Under the pieces are notes generated by a model. The model ran no database searches. It was not told the DNA's origin and was given only the letters and a program-made list of their open reading frames with translations. Positions 11,530 through 21,447 of a stretch of DNA of 64,000 nt are shown piece by piece. This stretch comes from Plectrocnemia conspersa (lineage: Eukaryota; Arthropoda; Insecta; Trichoptera; Polycentropodidae). Within the stretch, counting starts at the first letter, position 1. Each line of letters opens with the position of its first letter. The stretch lies in contig VTFK01000152.1 of assembly GCA_009617715.1 (NCBI GenBank), positions 1,860,001 to 1,924,000 on the forward strand. The letters run 5' to 3'. Position numbers and translations under genes: made by a program.

Positions 11530-13385
11530 GTCTGTTGATTATGATTTGGGTTGGGCTGGGTTAGTGGAAACGAGTGGGGAAGTGATTAGTAATTGGCGGG
11601 TTAGGATACCTTGTAGGCGTTTGTGTTTATGGGGGATGATGTTTGGGTCTAGGTCCGCTAAGTGCTAGATGGTGTTCCTATGAGTGGATATAGGGCTCCG
11701 TAGGCGGCTGAAGCTTTTCTCGCAATGTTTGCGATGTGGGGCTCCCAGTTCAATTTTTTGTCTAAGGTGAGGCCGAGGTATTTGACTTCGGTTGATTAAG
11801 GAATTGGAGTGTTTTTAATTTTAAGTGTGGGTGGGTTTGAAAATCTTTTTTTTTTTGTAAATATTAGTCCTTGGCTTTTATCTGGATTGATTCTAAAGCG
11901 ACATTTGGCGTACCATGATTCTAATTTGTCTACTAAAAGCGCAGTGTCGTCCGCGTAAACTGCAAGTATGGTGTGAAGGTTGGACGGCTTGGGGACGTTT
12001 GACGTTAAGATATTGAACAATAGCGGCGAGATTATGGAGCCTTGGGGTAGTCCTGCTTTGATTTGTCGTGATGTCGAGAGGCAGCCCTTGAAGCGCACTT
12101 GAAATGTGCGGTGAAGTATTTGTGAGGGTTTCTGGGTGCCGGCCATTTTGGGCAGCCTTTGTAGCTGGCCGGATGAGTTGATGAACTTGGAAGCTGATTT
12201 TGCGTCATTTGTGCAATTGAAGGTGGGGTGGTCGTATTCCATTGCGCAATTCAGCGCTGCGTGGCCGAACCGTTGGCAACGGTGGCATTGAGCGGCTTTG
12301 GTCGGCTGGTTTAGGCTCTCCACTGTTATTTTCAGGTGAAGGAGGGAATCCAGTTGAAACAGGGGTTTTTGCTGGTCCGATTTGGTTAATTTCACTAATA
12401 CCATTGGGTATTGAATTTTAGTAGTTCTTGAGGACATGCGGATGACCTCAGCGATTGCGAAGCCCTGTTCGGTGAGGGCTTCTTTTATTTCCTCAGGGGA
12501 AAGAGAGGTGGGGATTCCTCGGAGGACAACTTTTAGGGGTTTGTCCTCTGGGAGAGAATATGTGTAGAAAGGGATTTTGGCTAGTTTAAGAGCCGTGGTC
12601 GCCTTTCTGTAATCGTCTGGTGTGGAGACGGCGATATTAATGCCGTTGTTAGATTGTTTAGTCGTGAAGTGGGTGATAGATTTTTTCATAGTTTCCACTA
12701 CTTTTTTGTAGGGCGTGGGGGATGAGATTATGATTGGTGGGATTGGAGACCGGGTGGTGTGATTTGTGGGTGGATAGCGTGTAATCTGTGGTTGACTTAG
12801 CTGTTTGGGTGGCGTTGCTGCTGTCACAGGAGTTGCGGCATGCGGCGTTGATGTTGAGGCGGGCTGTCTTGGCGTTACGGCGGTCGGTCTTGGTGTTTCG
12901 GCGGGCGGTCTTGGCGTTTCGGCGGGCGGTCTTGGCGTTTCGGCGGGTGGTTTTGGCGTTTCGGCGGGCGGTTGTGATTCCTCAAGATCCATTTCTTCGG
13001 ATGAAGTTGAGGATTCTCCTTCTTGAGTCAGGTCGGTCTTTTTTGTTTTTTCCGTTTTCTTGGTCCTCTTGCTTTGATGGCGGCGGCAAGTTGGGTGGAA
13101 AGTTCTTTAATTTTGCGATCCTGTCTTTCAATTGTTTTTTCCAGGCGGTTGATGAGCGTCTGGAAGTCCTTGAGGCTGTCGAGTTTTGTCGGAGTGGGTG
13201 TCATGATCGTCTTTGAAGTAGACTGTCTGACGAGCTCGTGCGCGTGCGGCGGTGCGAGGCAGAAGAGTGTTGGTGGGATTGGAGACCGGGTGGTGTTTTT
13301 TGTGGGTGGATAGCGTGTGTTATGTGGTTGACTTAGTTTGGCGGCGGGTGGCGTTGCTGCTGTCACCGGAGGAGTTGTGGCATGC
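11530..13385 (-). pseudogene. Non-LTR retrotransposon copy C, internally deleted (ORF1 joined to RT)
   Basis: Minus strand. The 5' part (13396-13028) codes a basic, coiled-coil-like ORF1 N-terminus (DFQTLINRLEKTIERQDRK, ending PRKRKKQKRPT). A shift in an A-run then passes to a 398-codon frame, 12992-11796. That frame holds about five PPAETPR-type tandem repeats (21-bp units, near 12898-12975), a PRE_C2HC-type domain ending in a zinc knuckle (CHRCQRFGHAALNC), and then, without interruption, the middle of a reverse transcriptase (AGLPQGSIISPLLFNIL, AVYADDTALLV). The endonuclease and N-terminal RT are missing, so a deletion joined ORF1 to ORF2 in frame. Further RT and 3' sequence continue to about 11530. 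A segment at 13265-13385 repeats 12690-12850, an internal duplication. Confidence 0.8.
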
Positions 13386-13386
13386 G

Positions 13387-14412
13387 TCAAAGTCAAAGTA
13401 TTTGTTTTTTTGGGAGTCCCTGCATTTGTGCTCTATCTCCCTGTCAAATGTATGTTGTTAATGTAAAATAAATAATTAATTAATAATGATGGCCCTAGCC
13501 GCGCACAGCGCGGTTAGGGCCAACGAGAATGTCAACGCCAAACTGTCATCGAGAGCAGGCGAGTGGAAAATGTCAAGGTTTATATTTTAAAATGTCCAGC
13601 GGATGTGGATTTCCGTAAGGGTCCTCCGATCTACAGAGGTTGTTAATTGTGTTGTTGGGGTTTTGTCGCAGTGATTTAAAAAAAAGTTTGCCGACAGTTT
13701 CTTCATATGCTCCAGGATTTGTTCTATGTCCGTGTCCTTGTGGATGTCGGAGTTTTCACAAACCAGGGCGCGTCGGTGGCCTGTCTGAGGACTCTGTTCT
13801 GGACTATCTGGAGCCTTTTCAAGTAGCAGCTCCGAGCGTATCCCCAGACCGTAGCAGCGTAAGTCATCACGGGCCGGATGATCATTTTGTATATCAGGAG
13901 CTTGTTCTTCAGTGAGAGCCTCGACCTCCTACCTACCAGAGGTTGGAGGGCGGAGACCCCCGCCAAAGTTTTGCTCCTGATGTTTTCTATATGCGGTTTC
14001 CAGCGCAGTCGTTTGTCTAACGTGAGCCCGAGATACCTGGTCTCGTCGGTCCAGGGAATGTGTCACATTGCCCGGTGTCTTTTTGGACGCGTTTTTGGAG
14101 AATAGAACCGCAGCACTCTTCTTTGGGTTCACGGTGATCATCCATTTCCTGAACCATGCTTCCAGTTCGTCGATGTAGTTCTGGAGCCTCTCCACTATGA
14201 GCTGTGGGCTTCGAGATTGAAATAGGATAGCTGTATCGTCCGCGTACAGCGCTATTCTAGCCCTCCTGTCGAACGGTTTCGCTAAGTCCGATGTGTATAA
14301 AGTATACAGGAGTGGTCCTAGTATGGAGCCTTGGGGGACTCCTGCAGCTATTGGCCGTATCACTGATATTGTATTTTCGTTTTTGACACTGAATTTCCTG
14401 TCCCGCAGGTAA
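13387..14412 (-). pseudogene. 5'-truncated non-LTR retrotransposon, copy B
   Basis: Closely related to copy A over its last kilobase. On the minus strand it reads AAGVPQGSILGPLLYTLY, ALYADDTAILFQSRSPQL and VNPKKSAAVLFSKN (14363-13929), then after a frameshift VGRRSRLSLKNKLLIYKM and VMTYAATVWGYA (13966-13724). YADD is intact here. It ends with the same non-coding 3' region as A, including GGGAGATAGAGCACAAATGC and a tail ACTTTGACTTTGAC at 13387, abutting copy C. Frameshifts make it inactive. Confidence 0.85.
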
Positions 14413-14470
14413 TTGTCAGTTTTCTACAGAAGTTGGTTCTTAAGTTCTTCCATTTCATACGTACAGTTTT

Positions 14471-14688
14471 TTCTGTTGAACAAAGTCAAAGTATTTATGG
14501 TTTTGTGATCTACGCATGGCACGTCATTCACAATCGGTATTGTGTGTATCTGAAAAGAAAAAAGTAGGATTAATCCGGCCTTTCAGCCTTCATGTCAATT
14601 ACTTAAGTGAGAATGTGATCATGTCAATTACTTAAGTGAGAATGTGTCATGTCAATTACATAAGTGAGAATGTGTTCTGTTGAACAAA
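14471..14688 (-). mobile_element. Short retroposon (SINE-like) with 14-bp target duplication
   Basis: TTCTGTTGAACAAA occurs at 14471-14484 and again at 14675-14688, bracketing a 190-bp insert. On the minus strand the insert ends TAAATACTTTGAC, the same tail as LINE copies A and B. Its 5' part contains three tandem 28-29-bp units (14591-14675, each with CATGTCAATTAC.TAAGTGAG). I do not see clear tRNA-type promoter boxes, so calling it a SINE is inference; it could be an extremely truncated or rearranged LINE. Confidence 0.55.
14591..14675. repeat. Three tandem 28-29-bp repeats
   Basis: Units at 14591-14619, 14620-14647 and 14648-14675; the third differs by one base (ACATAAG for ACTTAAG). They lie inside the short retroposon. 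Confidence 0.9.
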
Positions 14689-15123
14689 AACAATGTAATT
14701 ATTTATATTAATTTTTAAATTATTTTTGTTTTTGATATTTATTAACTTGAGAATATTTTCGTGCCCTGGCATTTTATTTTCGCATGGGACGCAGTACTAT
14801 ATCTAACATTATAAGTGTAACATGTGAGGCGATATGGAATTCCTTGAAATATGAAAATATGTCATTGCCTACAACTAACAAGTGGTATGAAATATTATAA
14901 GCATTTTATGCACAATAGAATTTTCCCACTTACATAGGAGAAATTGATGTAAAGTATAGACGAGTAATTTGCCTGACCACAATGGATCTTTGTACTACAA
15001 CTACAAGCAATATTTTTCTATCTTGTGTAAGCATTATTTGATGCGGATGAAAAGTTTATTTTTGTAGACATAGAGTCGACAATGTGATTCTGGAAATTTC
15101 AGATCTTCGTCTTTATTTCGTTC
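14689..15123. other. No feature recognised
   Basis: AT-rich sequence between the retroposon and the Harbinger remnant; it may be the decayed upstream part of that transposase but I cannot read it. Confidence 0.35.
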
Positions 15124-15540
15124 ATTAGAAACAGGCCAACCCAACATCCCAAAAGACAAAGAAATTCCCGGCATCATAGGAGATGGAGGTTCTCCTCTAT
15201 TAAACCACTTGATGAGACCTTTTGTTCAACGAAATCTTGACAATGACAAGAGAATTTTTTATTACTGTATTTCAAAAGCACTTCGGAGTGTAGAATGTTG
15301 TTTTGGAATTATGACACAAAAATGGGGAATTATGATGAAACCAAAGTAATTTGCATTTTACACAACTTTGTAATGACACACGCACAGGTCTCATTAGAAC
15401 ATATTAATAATGAAAGTAACAATACATTAACTGTCATTTCTGAGCACCCGCAACGAGCACAGCACAGGTTTACATTGAACGCATTACAAACTAAAGAAAA
15501 GTTATTTAATTATTTTATTGTAGATGGTGCCGTGCAATAG
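15124..15540 (+). pseudogene. PIF/Harbinger (DDE_Tnp_4) transposase fragment
   Basis: Plus-strand frames give the C-terminal half of a Harbinger nuclease: IPGIIGDGGSPLLNHLMRPF, LDNDKRIFYYCISKALRSVE, CCFGIMTQKWGIM and, after a frame change, VICILHNFVMTHAQ, then a non-conserved tail ending at 15540. The order GDGxxPLL / N.KRIFNY / VE..FGI / LHNF is typical of DDE_Tnp_4. The N-terminal part is absent or unreadable and at least one frameshift is present near 15340. Confidence 0.7.
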
Positions 15541-15686
15541 AAAAATAAATATAGTTTACCTGAAAATATACACTAGTACTAGAGAATGCAAGTTAAAACT
15601 TCGGTGTGGCCCAGGCCTAATACCAATTATGTTGATTTTGTTATATGGTTAGCTATTTACCTTATATAATACTATAAAATTTTATA

Positions 15687-15825
15687 AAAGCTTATCATCT
15701 TTATTTACTTTCTGTGCAACCTCTTTCCAACATGATTTTATGACTAGTATATTTTTGTAGAACTTCTTAGATTGCTTTCACACAGTGACTCTTTTATAAA
15801 CCGCTTCTATTAAAAGTTCCTCCAT
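15687..15825 (-). pseudogene. MADF-domain (Harbinger accessory protein) fragment
   Basis: On the minus strand a frame starts MEELLIEAVYKRVTV, meets a TGA where the domain normally has Trp, and continues KQSKKFYKNI and KSCWKEVAQKVNKDD before a stop. This matches the helix-rich MADF/Myb-like pattern (LIEAV..RP.LW, YKN, W.E.A..). PIF/Harbinger transposons commonly carry such a DNA-binding protein beside the transposase. Inactive by the nonsense codon and truncation. Confidence 0.55.
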
Positions 15826-16023
15826 CTTGAAAAACCACTGGGTGACACGACAAAATTGACCAGCACGTCCGTTCATCAGGAGACTCACTAGGTGACTAAC
15901 AGTCGCGTAGCGTGGTGCGAAGCATTCAGTGTGGCCACTACAATAGTGTAGTGTGCGTCGGTTCACTAGGATATATCACCTAGCTTGTAGAGTAGTTCTA
16001 AGCACCAAACAAGGTACCTTAAA

Positions 16024-16106
16024 CCTGATTTACACGGTACCAGTGACCCGCCAGTCAACTTTCAACTGACATGCCAGCAACTGGCACCATGTAAATCAGC
16101 CCTTAG
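16024..16106. repeat. Inverted repeat, possible Harbinger terminal sequence
   Basis: CTGATTTACACGGTACCAGT near 16024 is matched by the inverse ACTGGCACCATGTAAATCAG ending near 16105, flanked by TTAA/TTA-type bases. It may be a small MITE or the terminal part of the neighbouring Harbinger element, which uses 3-bp TTA-like targets. Confidence 0.5.
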
Positions 16107-16855
16107 CCTAATCGAAGGCATTGACATTGCTCCTTGGTGGAAACTTTGCTGGTGATGTATAATTATAACAGAATGTTAGTTTATCAAGCAGAAAATTTCA
16201 GAGCATTGAAAGGGAAAGATAAAGAGTCATTTGGAAATAAATACATTAAGAGATTTTTGGAAAAACTGTAACATGGAATACAATAAACATATTGGAGACT
16301 CGTGGACTGAAATAAAAGAGTCACAAATGATGAGTGAAATTATAAATTCTGAAGAAACTCCGAAAACTATATTAGATTAAATAGTTGAATAATGAATGAA
16401 TTAAACTTGGACGGCAACAACGAAGTTGTTAATGAGTTGATTGAATCTCACTCAATACCTCTGTCAAATCAATACTACTTAATTGAGCAACAAGAGTTAA
16501 ATGAAATACACAATGAAATCGAAAAAGAAGAAGCTGATAAAATCGTAAAGACTGACAATCAAAAATGAGAATGAAGCCTTCATGCATCTCGACAAATTTT
16601 TGACTATCATGGAAGAATGTGATCCAAATGGAGAACGTATATCATAAGTACGTAGGGCGATTGAGAAAGACACAGCATGTTATATGTATATCAAGAAAAT
16701 AAAAAATGGGTGGTATATAACTAACTATTGATAAGTTTATAAAGAAAACACCTAAAATTATGTCTCGTTAACTTAATTATGTATATTCATAAATAAATAT
16801 TTTAAAATACAACTTTTGATGTTTTATTTACTCAGTAGAGGGATGTAAAAAAACA
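16107..16855. other. Degraded coding-like sequence, unassigned
   Basis: Plus-strand frames around 16140-16570 (for example MNELNLDGNNEVVNELIESH from 16391) look like an old transposase or accessory protein broken by stops, but I cannot name a family. Confidence 0.3.
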
Positions 16856-16906
16856 TAGCACATCTCAGCGTCCCAGTAGAATCTACTGGGACGCTGAGAT
16901 GTGCTA
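16856..16906. repeat. Perfect 51-bp palindrome (25-bp arms, 1-base centre)
   Basis: Arm 16856-16880 (TAGCACATCTCAGCGTCCCA..) is exactly reverse-complemented by 16882-16906 around a single A at 16881. It abuts the left target duplication of the hAT MITE. It is not a histone-type or rho-type terminator and has no explanation from the surrounding genes. Confidence 0.95.
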
Positions 16907-17279
16907 GTTTAGGGCTGCCATAATTGTTGGAATACCAACCGGGACACCCCAACCAAAAAATTTTTTTATCGACAATCATACCTTTATTATAAAAAAGTGC
17001 ACAATCTCTTAAAAAATTTAATCAAAAAAAATTTTGAAGACAAAAAACAATTAAAGAAGAGATTGATTGAAGTATTCCAAGAGCGAAACGTTGGGATTAT
17101 TGACTTACATGTTAAAAAAAATATATTCAAATTTGGCCCTGAATCTTTTATAAAGTTTTTTAATATGCGTAAATTTTAAATCCGGGTCAAACGATTCATT
17201 GACAGGGACACTGGGACACAAACCTTAAAACCGGGACATGTCCCGGTGTACCGGGACTTATGGCAGCCCTATGCTAGTT
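16902..17279. mobile_element. hAT MITE with exact 8-bp target duplication
   Basis: Element 16910-17271 (362 bp) with 14-bp perfect terminal inverted repeats TAGGGCTGCCATAA, flanked by TGCTAGTT at 16902-16909 and 17272-17279. An 8-bp duplication and a TAGGG start fit hAT. A 60-codon frame inside (16997-17179, Lys-rich) has no recognisable domain. CCGGGACA-type repeats lie near both ends. Confidence 0.9.
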
Positions 17280-18595
17280 GCATGACGAAATGCAAAAATT
17301 CCAGAAAATTTTGTGAAATCAGATTGGTATGAAACCGGAATAATCCAAATAAAACTGGGACCGATGGTATAAAATAGGAACGTATGGTATATTATTGCTA
17401 GATTACATACTCAAAATATTACAAAAAAATAATACAATATCAAAAATAGGATTGCGAACTTAAAATATAATAATTACTAAAGTAATATGCACATTATATG
17501 TTTTCACATTAAACTTTTTTAATACTAGTTACCACATAAAGTTCTAAAGGAAAATAAAATAATTAAAATAGATCTGAAAACTGATTTTCTAATTTTTCAT
17601 ATACAAATTCAAATTTATCGTTCATATTTTTTATATTACTCCATATTTGTCTATATTAAAATCAAAAGGACAAAATCACAATTAAAGTTATGTATATATA
17701 TAAGTTATTCCCAAAGAAGGCTTACCATAATTATGAAACTAAACCAAGCAGCTAAAAAAAATGTCATCTTACCCATACAATTTTTAAAAAAATTATAGAA
17801 GTGAACAAATTGAAGATAGGTTTATAATAAAATAATATATAATTAACTGAAAAAATACATTATTGAATCATTTATTAATTTGAAAATTTAATATATTGTT
17901 GAATGGATTTTTTCCATTTTCTATAAAATATACTTATACAAAATACTACTTCAAGCTATATGATTTTATTGAAACATTTTCATTTAAAGTCATAGTTGTA
18001 TATATCTTAACTATCTTGTTGTAATTATATTTAAATATAGTATTATTCTTTATTATAAATGTATAATAATTGATTTTTATGTATAATGCAAAATAAGTAA
18101 AATGTAACGCGTATACGGAAAGCGCTGTCTTATCACAGTTGGGTTTAAATATTTTTCAACGCTAAACGACTTGACCGATTTTAAAATTGTTTTGTTTTAA
18201 TTAAAAAGGACTAATATAAGAATGGATTATTTTTTTTAAATATACAAGGAGTCACTCCATTATTTGTAAAAGCGTTTTTGAAATTGGTATTACGAGGAGG
18301 AGTAGAAGTACTCGTATGTGTAATAGCAGATTGCCGGTAAACTAAGTTTTAGTTGTCCGTTTTTTTTATTTAAAATATAAGATGAAAAGCTCTGAAATGT
18401 ATTTTAATCAAAATTAGTAATTATAGTTAGTGAATTTAAGTAAAATTGAAAAGAAAGAGTCAAATTCTAAGCAGAAAAGCGAACGGAATATGGCAAAAGT
18501 TGTCGGGCGTTAAAGTGATTTCGATGCGCTACGTTCGATTTCATATTCCTATTGTCGATCTGACGTATGGTCATTCGTTTCCCTACGAGTACACA
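17280..18595. other. Spacer upstream of H1
   Basis: No gene or clear repeat. I see no canonical TATA box near H1; CGTTTCCCTACG at 18577-18588 loosely resembles the C-rich element of the other histone promoters. Confidence 0.45.
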
Positions 18596-19258
18596 ATGGC
18601 AGATACCGCAGTAGAAACCCCAGCTCCGGCGACTCCCGCCAAGAAGACCAAGGCTGCAGGAGGAGCCAAAGCCGCGGCAGGAGCCAAAGCTGCAGCAGGA
18701 GCCAAGAAAGCCGTCAAGAAACCAACGCACCCTTCGACTTCAGAGATGGTCAACAAGGCCATTGCCGATTTGAAGGGAAAGAAGGGCTCATCGTTGGCAG
18801 CCATCAAGAAGTACATCGCCGCCAACTACAAGGTTGATTCTGATCGAGTAGCTATATTCGTCAGGAAGTACCTAAAGACAGCCGTCGAAAATGGATCTTT
18901 AGTCCGCACTAAAGGCTCCTTCAAGCTGGAGACCAAGAACAAGCCGTCCGCTGCTGCAAATAAGGCAAAGTCATTGAGAGCGAAGAAGACAGGCGTTAGA
19001 ACCGGACGCGTCGAAAAGAAGAAACCGGCAGCCAAGAAAGCTGCCACTCCTAAAAAGGCGGCGACGACGGCCAAAAAACCCAAAGCAGCAGCTACTCCGA
19101 AGAAAGCTGCCGCTGCTAAGCCTAAAAAGACTCCGACCAAGGCAAAGAAGACTACCAAACCGCCCACTAAGAAACCAAAAACGCCCAAACCCAAGAAGGC
19201 TTCCACTGGCGCACCTAGAGGCAGACCTGCAGGCAAGAAAGCCGCCGCCAAGAAGTAA
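18596..19258 (+). CDS. H1: Histone H1 (linker histone)
   Basis: Intronless 220-residue linker histone. Residues 1-42 are Ala/Lys/Pro-rich with AAGAKA repeats; residues about 44-112 form the winged-helix globular domain (HPSTSEMVNKAIADLKGKKG, SLAAIKKYIAANYKVD, VRKYLKTAVENGSLVRTKG, SFKL); the rest is a Lys/Ala/Pro-rich tail with PKKAAT and TPKK motifs and SPKK-like phosphosites replaced mostly by TPKK. The frame stays open upstream to an ATG at 18446, but that 50-residue extension is unlike any H1 tail, whereas MADTAVETPAP is a typical start. A stem-loop follows 26 nt after the stop, so it is the replication-dependent type. Confidence 0.96.
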   Translation: MADTAVETPAPATPAKKTKAAGGAKAAAGAKAAAGAKKAVKKPTHPSTSEMVNKAIADLKGKKGSSLAAIKKYIAANYKVDSDRVAIFVRKYLKTAVENGSLVRTKGSFKLETKNKPSAAANKAKSLRAKKTGVRTGRVEKKKPAAKKAATPKKAATTAKKPKAAATPKKAAAAKPKKTPTKAKKTTKPPTKKPKTPKPKKASTGAPRGRPAGKKAAAKK

Positions 19259-19284
19259 ATTTTCATAATACTTTCACATTCAAA

Positions 19285-19320
19285 GGCCCTTTTCAGGGCC
19301 ACCAATATTTATATCGGTTA
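19285..19320 (+). promoter_or_regulatory. H1 mRNA 3'-end signal: stem-loop plus downstream motif
   Basis: Stem-loop GGCCCTTTTCAGGGCC (19285-19300), then ACCA and TCGGTTA at 19314-19320, 13 nt beyond the stem. Confidence 0.92.
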
Positions 19321-20850
19321 CTTTATATCCGTGCCTAATTTTATTTTTAATTACCATAATGACGTGAATTTGAACAGATGAACTATGTCGACATAAAAAA
19401 TAATTAGATAAAATATTAAACATTAATTTCAAAAGATGTGGTTATTATCAGTAAATTACATTTAAAAAATAGAGTCTGATATATACTTTCTTACCTCATC
19501 TCGGCCATTTTGTAAAAGTCCCGGTTTTACCGAGATGACTTTTTATCTGTTTCGGATTAGTTTCATAATGGTAAGTCTAATTACTAAGTCAGATTCATAG
19601 TTCTTAGAAGGGCTGTGCAGTGGTTGGAAATTTTCCCGACTCCGACACCAACTTTTTCGCGAGGTGTCCGACTCCGAATTTAAAGATTTCGATAAGTATC
19701 TTATATTTTTTATTAGTAGTTTTATTTTGTAGGTTATAATACTGAACTAATATTTGAACTTAGTAATTTGAAAGTTTTAAATTGAACTACGTTTAATGTT
19801 TATTTATTTGTATTTAAAAACATGTACGGGGCATTAACAGCTATATTAAAATTATGTAATATAAATCTGTATCGAACGTTGACACAGTCAAAGAAGCAGA
19901 TTCGTGTGAATTGCAAAAATAGTAGCTTCAGGAATTACTGGTAAACGTGCCCAATTCTAGAGTAACTTTTTAGTTGTCTGTTATTAATTCAATAGCAAGC
20001 AGAAGTATATTCACTGTTGCTAACATTTTTTAACAACAATTGAGTTTGATGAAATATGAAAAACAGTTTTTCGACTTTTTTTTTATTATTTAATAAACAA
20101 AATAGTGTAAAAATATTTCTATCAATAAAATTATTAATCTGCGTATTAAAATATTGAAATTGAAACGGGTATATTTTAGCTTTTTCTAGGGGGTGGGGGA
20201 ACAAAAGTTAGACAGTCAGTGATCGTTTTTTTTAATATCTCGATTTCATTAATGAAATCTACATGCATCGGCAAATGCCCCCTCCCCCCAAATGAAGTCC
20301 CTGGGGTTAAGTAAAAGGTTTATTTTTTAATATTTTTCAATTAAAATTTAATTTAATTACTGAAAATTTGTCAATTTTTTTTAATTTCTGCTCATAACTC
20401 ATACGTTTTTTCACTGATAAACTCTCAATGGACGAAATATACTTAATATGAAGTCAATGAAGGCGACAATATTCAGTCAACACAATTGAGTATGGCGTGC
20501 TCGGATTTTTATAGTTATTTAAAAAACTTTTGTTAAAAATAAGTAGCTTCGAAAAATATGTTTCAATGCATGATTTGTATTAGCAGTATATTATAAAAAT
20601 AATTTTAACGTTGAAATACATACAAAATTGCATATCCAGATTTCACAAGCTTTTAGAAATGACTACCTTTATTTAGCTTCCTTAGCATCTCGAATTGAAC
20701 AAAAGATTCTAAGATATTTTTTAGTTGTCCCGGTTTAGAGCTTTATAATTATGTAATTAAGTCTACCTTAAAACCTTTTATACTTTTGAATGGCGGATAA
20801 AACCGTTAAAAGAAATTTAAAATGCATTTAGTGATGCACATAAAAAAATG
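19321..20850. other. H1-H3 spacer with repeat fragments
   Basis: Contains an apparent left part of a hAT MITE near 19613 (AGGGCTGTGCAGTGGTTGG, then CGACTCCGACAC-type sequence) and one copy of the dispersed repeat described at 48405 (about 20205-20305). No gene. Confidence 0.5.
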
Positions 20851-20851
20851 A

Positions 20852-21379
<528 letters not shown>

Positions 21380-21410
21380 TTTGATTTAACCGACCCAAAT
21401 TTGACAAAAC

Positions 21411-21447
21411 GGCCCTTTTCAGGGCCACCACCAAGTTCAATCGGCCT
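21411..21447 (+). promoter_or_regulatory. H3 mRNA 3'-end signal: stem-loop plus downstream motif
   Basis: Stem-loop GGCCCTTTTCAGGGCC (21411-21426), preceded by TTGACAAAAC; then ACCA and TCGGCCT at 21441-21447, 14 nt beyond the stem. This is the only one of five genes where the motif's 3' half differs from TCGGTTA. Confidence 0.92.

Noticed and set aside
12788..13313. Plus-strand Arg/Ala- and Gly-rich open frames
   Set aside because: They are antisense to the repetitive PPAETPR gag region of LINE copy C.
16991..17179. Lys-rich 60-codon frame as a gene
   Set aside because: Fully inside a hAT MITE; no domain, likely chance.
18446..18595. In-frame 50-residue N-terminal extension of H1
   Set aside because: The extension is unlike any linker-histone tail; the internal MADTAVETPAP is a standard start.
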